Shown: one piece after another, positions 47,381-60,000 of the stretch | Layout of the letters: each line of letters begins with the position of its first letter | Numbering within the stretch: position 1 is the first letter of the stretch | Origin: Apostichopus japonicus | Lineage: Eukaryota; Echinodermata; Holothuroidea; Aspidochirotida; Stichopodidae | Direction of reading: 5' to 3' | Assembly (NCBI RefSeq): GCF_037975245.1 | Contig: NC_092563.1 | Span: 3,545,001 to 3,605,000, forward strand | Length of the DNA stretch: 60,000 bases | Translations under genes and position numbers: made by a program | Notes under the pieces: model-generated | The model's database searches: none | Seen by the model: only the letters and a program-made list of their open reading frames with translations | What the model was told of the DNA's origin: nothing

Positions 47381-50300
47381 GCCTGTTTCTACTGTAAAAT
47401 AAACTTTTGATTGTATGTGTGAAGTTTATTACATGGGTGGACATAATGTTGTCATATTATTTTGGTGACTCATTTGGCCTTCCATAGTATCATCTTAAAA
47501 GGCTCACAGAAAGTGATGTGCCGATAAATGAATACCACGGTTCTCAAAAGGTACACATTACTCATGTAACCTGATACATTCATGTTTCGATCTGTGTTGT
47601 CCTCCCTGCCAAAGTCACATACGTAAATGTATGTACCTTACAGGGTATGATTATTGTGAACCCGTTTTAAGTCTTAATTTTTTAATAAGATTTTTTTTAC
47701 CCCTTTCTTCTTCATCCAGTTGGCCTGTAGTATCAGGAATGTTTTCTGGAGAGTTCGTTTCCCATTCCCATTTTCAACTTTCACTTAGTTCTGTGCTGAA
47801 AGGTATTCTCTCTCATTCCCTAGTAGAGTATGATGCTTCCTGACAAAGATCAAGTGAGCTCAAGTGTTTATGCTTAGCTACATAGCCAGCCATTAATTCA
47901 ATGGTCTTTCTCCTAAGCTGAACTTCTTTGTCGAAGAAGATATCCCAAAAACTTTTTTTAACCTCGTGAAATTCAAGTCTCCGTATCCGGGGGAAACTAG
48001 GGAAAACCCTGGCAGATGGCTTAGTTCTTTGTCAGCTACAATATTAGTGTAGTTGCCAAGATTTTTCTGAAGAGTTGCACTAGGAGCGGAGGGAGAAGGA
48101 GGGTGCGGCTGGGGGGGAAGGGGGGATACTTGCCATAACAATAAAGATAGTGGGCGGACTTGATTGAGACAGATCATCAAGTTGCATTCAGAAGTCTGAT
48201 CTTAAGTTATGATTCCTAGGAAAGCCTCCCTTATTGAATCTGCTAAGAGAATTGGTGTTACTTAACATGCTGAACACTTAGTACTAGTATAAATTCAAGT
48301 TTTTATGAAACATGCAGTGGAAAAGTGGAATTAGGATATATAAGGTTTGTTTTGAGACTATAGAGTTTTATATTTTTCACCGTTTATGTTTAGTGGTTAT
48401 ATTTCATTACTTTTGACCTTGCAGAAAAAAACTTTATTAAGCGTGGCTGCTTTTTAGGTTCCGATATTAACGTGTATTCAGTTTGTTTGTCGTTTTTAGC
48501 ATTTTCACCAGTTACCGATACTGCTACTCTTACCATCAGACATGGTTTTCACTATCCATTCTAAAGATGCCAGAAGTGGTTTTAAATAAAGCGGTTGTTG
48601 ACCTCCTCGTTATGCCGTTTTTGAAAGAGATATAATTTACTTTAAGTGTATAATTTATTAATGGATCAACTTAGCTTATTATTTTTTATCAACTGATCTG
48701 CCATTCTCCCAAGTATAAACTGTAATTTTACAGATAAAATAGTTAAGTGTTATATTACATGATCCTTAAAATAAAAACTGATTGCTAAGATCAGGCAAAA
48801 TTTATGGTGACTAGTTGGTAGGAGTCGTTATGGAAGAGGAGTGGTATGGGTGTAAAGTGGGAAGAGTGGGTGTGGTTTGGCTGTTATTAAAGAGCTGCAG
48901 CATTGGGTATTATGTGGTTGAGGGAAAGGTGGGGAGGGGGGATTGGAAGGGAGAGTTAAGCCGATGGATAAACCGTACTAGTTGTGGGTGTGATCATTTT
49001 GAACACCGATGCTTACATCACTTGTGAATGGATGTTTACTCATACAGTGTACAATAAAACTGTCATAATTGCAATTGTGAGATGAGTGTAAAGTTAATGG
49101 CCGTGAAGTTCAATGTGGAGAGGTTGTATGTTTTGTTAATGTGTGGAAAGCAATTGAGACTCTGGAAGTTGATGTGGTTGCAAATTTTGGTGGATTTTTG
49201 AAAAGTGAATAGTTTGTGATGAAGTCGCTTTGTGAAATATTAGAAGAAAAGCTTTGTTCAGAGAGTGGCATGTGAATTTGTCGTGGAGAGTTAGTTGGCA
49301 GTAGACTTGTTGGTGTTGTACATAATTAATGGGTGGATGTTAATGGTTCCTTTTACAGGGTTTTATGGACATGCATAGAAGAAAGAAAAACTATTTGGAA
49401 TAAAATCTATAGAGAGAATTACACAGAAGATTTAACAAAATTAAAAAAAAAAAAACATAAATGGAGACAAGAGTACATTTTAAGTTGACAGTATGAAAAT
49501 TATTTTTACAGCATTACCATGTCCTTCTTTTCAGAGGAGCAAGAAGTGTTTTTGGGTAATATCAGAAGAGTTTTTATTTGATAGATAGCATTTTATTAGA
49601 GGGAAAGGTTCTACCAATAAAAGTATCAGAACATTAATTTCTAGGTTGCTTAGTAACAGTTACTAAGTAGTGGTTGCTTAGTAACAACCTGTGCTACAGA
49701 TTAGAGCAAGGGGTGAAATGGTGTTGTACTTTATGAGAAGTGAGGTAAACTAAGCTTAAGGTCTAATTTGTGGTTAGGGATTAGTTTTAATTTTTTTTTT
49801 TGAAGATTAAGATTAAATCCCTTCCACAACCATTGATGGGTTCATGGTTAAAGAAAGTGATTTTACATTCTAAGTTTAGTTGACCATTTCACAGTTTGCA
49901 TCCTATGCATAAGGGAGGAATGTAACTAATGCTTCAAGGTACATGAAAATAATGAGGTCATGGGTAGAAACAGGGAAATGTTGAACATTTGTGGTAGAAT
50001 CAATTTGGACAAACGTGATCTCTGAAGTTATGTTGGATTGCCACAAGAGATCATGGAGGGCTTCAAAACATCCTCCAATTTTGCCCACAAATATCCAAAG
50101 AAAATAAGGATTTCTATAGACTAGGTCACAATAACTTTGACCTTTGGAGGTAGTGAAAAATTGTCCTGTTGATGTGGGCCTGTTCTTGTAAAAGGTAAAT
50201 ATTAGGTGGGTGGATGGGGGGGGGTGGGGTTCGCAAGAAGAGAGCGGTAGGTGATATTGCCTAATAAGTGGTGTTGGGCGGGAGGGGTAGCATGGATCCA

Positions 50301-51406
50301 AGTTTCCAGCTGAGAGTTTTTAGCAGCTTACTGAGAAATACCTTGAGAAAGGTGGGAAGGGTGTCACGTTATCTTGATGTTTTCCTCTCTTTACACATTC
50401 TAGATTAAATTTCTTGTTCTTTTTTGTTCACTTTGTAGAATTACTCATTTTTCTGTTGCTCCTTTGCTTCAGGAAGTAGTAAGTTAGAAATATTATCACT
50501 CAGGATGTGGAAATACTCTTGCATATAAACAAAACAAATCAATTGAAGATTTAAAAGTCAATTTTTTTTTTAAAAATCCTTAAAAAGAGTTTCGTAATCA
50601 GGATAATTCATACTTTTTAAGCAGCTAAGGACTTTGAATCAAACCACATTCCATTTCGTTTGTGCAAAGTCATCTTAAAGGAAGTCACAGATGGAATAGA
50701 ATTTCTTTGGGTGTGTATATAATATAATCATTGAAAGGGGTATTATTAAAGGTTGTATTTTCTGCAAGAAACATCTAGTTTCATTCATACTCAATGCCAT
50801 ATATACAGGAAAGCAAAAATTTTAACCAAAAGCTGCCGTTAAATGTTCTTACAGCTTCGAGAAGGACTTTGATGGGAATTAATGCAAACATTTATAGTGC
50901 AAGCTCTTCCTCAGTCACAATTTTAGTCCATCTTAAGGACATTGTTTTTTCTCGATAGTTTATTAAAAAGAGAACATATTAAACCAACTTTTTATCTCAA
51001 TGTATCCGAAAGAAAATGCATTTCCGTGAACAAAATAATATCCTTTTGCAGATATCCATTACAAACGAGCATTACCTAAGGATTACATGCTCAACAGGGG
51101 TGTGGAAAAATGTATTTTGTTTATACAACAATTCTCTTTTGTGGGGTGGTAACAATTTTCTCCAGTATATAACCAAGGAGCAGGTAGAAAAGCATCTCCC
51201 TGTCCCCCCCCCCCCCTATAATATGTTCCCTTTCTGTCAACTGGTATTCAATGAAAAGGTGCTTCACTTTTGCAATTATTGGAAAGGTTAACAAAAACAA
51301 AAAACCCAAATTTGAAAGTAAACATGGGACATCACAAAAACAATACAAAAAAAAAGAAAAGAAGAAATTGTAAGTTGGGAGTGTAGACTGCCCCAACCCC
51401 GAAATT

Positions 51407-51427
51407 TATATATATATATATATATAT
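51407..51427. repeat. (TA)n microsatellite
   Basis: Uninterrupted TA run of about ten units. Confidence 0.93.
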
Positions 51428-52148
51428 GAATAGATATATAAGCATCATAAAAAAAGCCAGCTGGCCTAGCAAATTTCTCCATTTACCTTTTCTCTTCTAT
51501 TTAAGGAGTTAGTTTAAATCATTTTTATCAGTATTATAGAGTTAAAACTTAAGTTATCACCTCACAGGAAGCATAACCCTTTTTTTATTTGATTCCTTCA
51601 AAAAGTTAATGGAATAAATAAAAAAAAAAGTAATTTTCTTCTTTCTCTCAGGGCAAAAATTTTCAGTCTATCCCAGAGTTTCTTAGATTATGATGATGTT
51701 GTTGTTTTTTGCGTTGCCATTCCTTGTACTGTTAGCAATTATTTAAACATTTGTGTTCTTTCTTGAATGCCATGGTACATTTAGCAATACTCGAAGACAT
51801 TTTTTGCAGGTTGATTTTTTATCTTTTTCTTCTCATCTTTCTCTCTTTTGTTTTCTGCATTAAGAGCTTTTTATTTTCTTCTGGTTTTTGTACAGTTTTA
51901 TTTCTTGATGTGATCCGTATGTACATTTCGTACATACATTTTGTTGACTCACAAATTAGTTTCACAGAAAACCAAAAAAAAAAGGTCAATAGAGTGGTAT
52001 TACACTTCCGAGATTTTGTTTCTTTTGTTGTCTATTGTTCTCTGTGTCTATTGTTCTCTGTGACATCTATTGTCTTTCTCTTTGCAGTCTTGTAGCAATA
52101 AAGGACATCGGGGGTTTACCTACAAAATATGCTAGAAAAGTCAATTAA

Positions 52149-52280
52149 ATGGTCACTTGTCCTGAAGTATTTCGATCACAGTATCGAGCACATTCCCCGA
52201 TCTTTTTTCCATCGACTGCCATGCCTTGGAATAAACTGGATGGCCAGATCTTCCACAAAAGTACTTTGAAAAACTTCCAA
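52149..52280 (+). pseudogene. Possible non-LTR retrotransposon RT C-terminal fragment
   Basis: The frame reads FRSQYRAHSPIFFPSTAMPW and NKLDGQIFHKSTLKNFQAKL. This resembles the end of jockey/CR1-type reverse transcriptase ORFs (Y..SFFPRTI..WN.LP......S...F...L). The upstream RT core is not visible, so it would be a 5'-truncated relic. Short match; treat as tentative. Confidence 0.35.
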
Positions 52281-54012
52281 GCGAAGTTGGACTTTAGGGC
52301 TGTGCTTGATGACCTTACTAATTTCCTTACAGCATCAAGTACAAATTTAGTTTATTTTCGTGTTCACCGAATTGCAAATTGTTATACAAAATATTTGAAA
52401 GTATTTCTTTTACCTATCTTCATCCCTAAAGTTTCAAAAAAAGCAAAAAACAAGTCAATGTTAGTAGTAATACTTGTGTTTTTTAATTTTATTTTGAAGA
52501 ACACAGTAAAACAAAATATGTTTTGTACAAAAGGGGGAAAAATTGTGTTTACATGAACTTATTATTATTATTAGCTTTTGGAAATATTAAATGCACCTCC
52601 GATTCAAGTTGAATCTGGAATATTGAAACATCTGCAACTTACAGAGCATGAAATGTTTTATATAAAAAACAATCTGTGGTAAAGAGAGATAACAGAATAA
52701 CATCTTGGCAGACACCTCATGAGATGATTTGGGAGGGGGAGGGTACCTTTACTAAAACCTCACATGAAATGATATGAGAGGGTGGGGGTGGGTGGGTGGT
52801 ACCATAACTTCCAAGGCTGTTCTCCAAAATTCCAAGTCCAGAGGAATGAATTTTACTTCACCTAAAAGTTGAGGAAGTAATATATGCAACTGACATCACT
52901 GATATGAAGGCAGTTTTCTGAAACCTGAGCATAGGAACACGAAATTAACCAATTAACCTACTTAGTTAATTAATCTCGAGAGTAAAACAAAGATGAACCA
53001 GACAGGGTGACAACGTAATGTTACATGTTTTTGGGACGTTTCCCTTACAGACAATACTGTCAAATCTGACGAATCCTAGAATTAAAGATAACTAGCTCGG
53101 ACTATCAAATCTTGTGAAGAGTTGAGTTACTGACCAAGAAGAAAAAAAACTGACTGGTCAAACAGACAACTCCACATCAAAATACTGTACAAGATTACAG
53201 CACTGAAAGAATAAGCAGTACTCAGTGCAATTGCTTCTATGTACATGAAAGGGTTGTTCCTAGATTCTGATACAGAATATCTTGACATCTCTCTCTCAAA
53301 GTAGTTCAACTTCGTCCCAGCATGAGTCGTCCTCACAGATGAACCTTCCCCCCCTCCCCTCCCCCTTCCAACCAGTTCCATCTTGAAAATATGGCGCAGG
53401 TCAATGCATTGTAACAAAGGAAGTTGGCATAGTTACCAACGGTGGGAAAAGACACTCTGTTGCGCAAACTGCTGAAATAATATCCATCCAGTGGTGTCTT
53501 CGAACAGAGCCCATTTTATTCCAACTGCAACAATTTATTGAAGTCATGCACAACTGACTACGATACGCATAGTGTGAACTACTCATATATTGTTAATCCT
53601 ATTCTCCTTGTTTGTCAATCTCATTTAAGCTATGCTTTAAATCCATCCAATAAAATATGCAAATTAGCAGATATGACCCTGGCAACCTGACCAGTTTGAC
53701 CTACTTTTGAAGATTTTATCAGGGACATCTCTTCTAAGATGTGTTATGTATCAACTTTCCACTTTTTTAACCTTCTCGCATTCGAAGACCAATGTGTCAC
53801 ACACACATAAATGCTTACATACATGTGATTTTTAAATACCAACTGACGCACATTTCATTGCAGTAGAAAATGCATATTGAAAGTAGTTAAATTAAAGTTG
53901 GTCTGCGACCTCTATTTCATCATGACAAATATAAAGACAAAACTGATCCCGCACAGAGTAATTTAACGTGTAGATTCTGGAGTAACAAAACTGACTTAAT
54001 ATCGGCTGTCTC

Positions 54013-58425
<4,413 letters not shown>

Positions 58426-58744
58426 CTGTGGAGACAAAGACACAACTAAAAAGTTATGATTACTGGAAACGACAGAATGATGCGGGTGGATTGACGAGTA
58501 GAGGGCGGGGGGAGGGGGGGAGAGCTTAAGATTGACACACACTGGCTAAAGAAATAAAAGACCGATCAGTATCTCACATTTCGTGATTTAAAATACGGGT
58601 AGCAGTTTTAAAAGTCTGTGAATTTTGTCTCTCATAAAATACTATTGTTTCCTGTGTATGAAAAAAAACATCTATGCTTTGGCCTTGTAAAGCAATGTGA
58701 CCCATTTAGAATAGCACATCGTGATGCGATACTGGAGCCATTAT

Positions 58745-59468
58745 CAGGGATGTAAGTGCAGCCCAAAAAAAAAACCGGAAAAAATATTCGGAGACCCCAG
58801 GTGAATGCCGTCCTAACACATCCTACTCCTAGCTCTGACTACTTACACACTATCGTTATGTTAGGCTAGCTCAGAAGTATTAGCGCTAACACATCTTACC
58901 CCTAGTTCTTACTACTTACACACTATCGTTATGTTAGGCTAGCTCAAAGTTACGAATACGTCGCAGCGAACTACGGAATAAAAAACAGTCTCACATTCGA
59001 ATGCGATCACAAATATCGACTTTCATATGCGTATCCCGTAGATTTCCGCCGCTCACAAATATCACAAGCGTTAATTCCAAAACTTATGTCGAGCACCAGC
59101 AGTTACGAAGATATTAATTAGCAGTCCAATCAACATGAATTAGGCAAGGTTTTTCAACGACAGAAATGAGCTATAGCGATTTGAAGTTCGCACGTACGCA
59201 ACGATATTCACATGGCACAATGTTGTACAGTGCAATGCGATGATGCGAAACTGGAAATGTTATTTTGAGTGATCGATGAGTGAAAATTGAAGTTAGCTTG
59301 CTACAACGGGCCGGCATTTTTGCCGCGTTGTGTCTTTGATATTCGAACAATTTTGTGGAACTTTATTGGAATTTACAAAAAAACGGATTTCCGTAAAAAT
59401 ACGGAAGACTTATTGGAATTAAAAAAAAAACCGGATTTCCGTAAAAATCCGGAAGACTTACATCCCTG
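58745..59468. mobile_element. 724-bp non-autonomous DNA element with TIRs
   Basis: Perfect 13-bp terminal inverted repeats CAGGGATGTAAGT (58745-58757; complement 59456-59468), flanked by CATTAT on both sides (58739-58744, 59469-59474). No transposase. The interior has a roughly 70-bp duplication (about 58816-58954, shared acacactatcgttatgttag) and, near the right end, two copies of a cggatttccgtaaaaat hairpin. The 6-bp duplication does not fit hAT (8 bp) although the CAGGG end is hAT-like; class left open. Confidence 0.85.
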
Positions 59469-59559
59469 CATTATTCCCTGCTTGAATGACAAAGGATAGT
59501 ATACTTCTCCACTCATCCTTTACTCATCTACCTAGTGTTCTGATCTCCACAAATACTAT

Positions 59560-59892
59560 GTATAAAAGTAAGCTGGCCTGACGTCCCTTAATCCTCTCTT
59601 TGTCCCTCCACTGTTTATCTCCCACCTCTCCTCTTCCTCTTCCCCTGTTGCTTTTTTCTCTCCGTCCCTTGTCTACTTATAATCCCCTTTCATCTATCTC
59701 TTTGTGTTCACCTTGCTCATTAACCTGTCTGTATTCTGTGCGTGTTTTTGTCCCTTCTATTACTGTAACTTGTCATTTAGCCTCTGAAGAAGATCCTGCT
59801 AGGATCGAAACGTCAGGCCAACTTACTTTTACACATTCTATTACACAGGCTCTCTAGTGGATAAGCAGTTTGCTAACAGTTTTATTTTATTT
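59560..59892 (+). mobile_element. Short Penelope-like element insertion
   Basis: A 333-bp insert is flanked by a perfect 19-bp duplication, TGATCTCCACAAATACTAT (59541-59559 and 59893-59911). Near its ends are inverted segments of 21 bp matching at 20 positions (59564-59584 versus 59810-59830). It carries the hammerhead-like motif typical of Penelope-like elements and no reverse transcriptase, so it is truncated or non-autonomous. Confidence 0.72.
59780..59818 (+). ncRNA. Small hammerhead ribozyme variant
   Basis: Stem I GCCT (59780-59783) pairs with AGGC (59815-59818). The core is CTGAAGA (59784-59790), stem II GATCC/GGATC with a TGCTA loop, then GAAA (59807-59810), a minimal C/G stem III and the cleavage site GTC (59812-59814). 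An extra A (59791) precedes stem II. Loopless stem III matches the published small variants of Penelope-like elements that cleave as dimers. Activity is inferred. Confidence 0.65.
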
Positions 59893-60000
59893 TGATCTCC
59901 ACAAATACTATATAACGAATTTCCTGTTAAGTACACAGTAACCTTGTCTCCAAGATACTTAACACTATTGTCAATGACAGACAGTACAAACCGAGAGGGT

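Larger units (their letters stand above)
44906..54012. other. Convergent intergenic and 3'-UTR region
   Basis: Between the stops of JARID2 (+) and SPT16 (-). It probably holds both 3' UTRs; AATAAA occurs at several places (for example 46817, near 47396), but no poly(A) site can be fixed. It contains degenerate tandem repeats (about 45000-45430, 47020-47380), poly-T (46831-46857), (TA)n (51407-51427) and a possible LINE RT tail (52149-52280). No conserved gene was recognised. Confidence 0.6.
58426..60000 (-). other. SPT16 intron (open at window end) with two insertions
   Basis: No exon matching the preceding SPT16 sequence is found, so this intron runs past 60000. It hosts the two mobile elements listed separately. 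Confidence 0.75.

Noticed and set aside
59929-60000. Open minus-strand frame at the window edge as an SPT16 exon
   Set aside because: The translation does not resemble any SPT16 segment expected before the 58425 exon.

Overview
The window is animal nuclear DNA: AT-rich, densely interrupted by GT-AG introns, and rich in mono-, di- and minisatellite repeats. Two conserved chromatin genes can be reconstructed from exon homology. Intron style, long purine or G runs, and a dispersed family carrying repeated AGGTCA half-sites suggest a marine invertebrate deuterostome, possibly an echinoderm such as a sea cucumber or urchin. The organism is an inference from gene content and repeat style, not from any search.

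Layout. Bases 1-18546 hold no recognisable coding exon. They are either intron 1 or upstream sequence of the JARID2 gene, and they contain a clean 652-bp hAT-like MITE (6463-7114), several minisatellites and a G-rich purine tract. From 18547 to 44905, plus strand, 19 in-phase exons encode the JARID2/Jumonji orthologue (1462 codons visible, initiator missing): UIM-like N-terminus, PRC2-binding region with the H3K27-like AQRKFA motif and the SUZ12-contacting KTEDFLTFLCLRG motif, JmjN, ARID, a catalytically dead JmjC, and a C5HC2-like zinc finger. Bases 44906-54012 are a convergent intergenic or 3'-UTR stretch with degenerate tandem repeats. From 58425 down to 54013, minus strand, seven exons encode the C-terminal 312 residues of SPT16, the large FACT subunit, with its acidic tail and basic end; the rest of the gene lies beyond 60000. 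The last SPT16 intron in view carries a 724-bp TIR element (58745-59468) and a 333-bp Penelope-like insertion (59560-59892) with a small hammerhead-ribozyme motif and a 19-bp target-site duplication.

How the genes relate. JARID2 recruits and tunes PRC2 at chromatin; SPT16 handles H2A-H2B during transcription and replication. They lie tail to tail, about 9 kb apart. No operon or shared promoter is implied.

Most interesting points: (1) a consensus-spliced, fully open but frame-breaking 248-nt cassette after the ARID exons, a candidate poison exon; (2) tandem duplication of splice-donor segments in both genes; (3) a dispersed repeat with AGGTCA half-sites in DR1/DR4 spacing; (4) a hammerhead-bearing Penelope-like insertion; (5) conservation of the PRC2-methylated histone-mimic lysine in an invertebrate JARID2.
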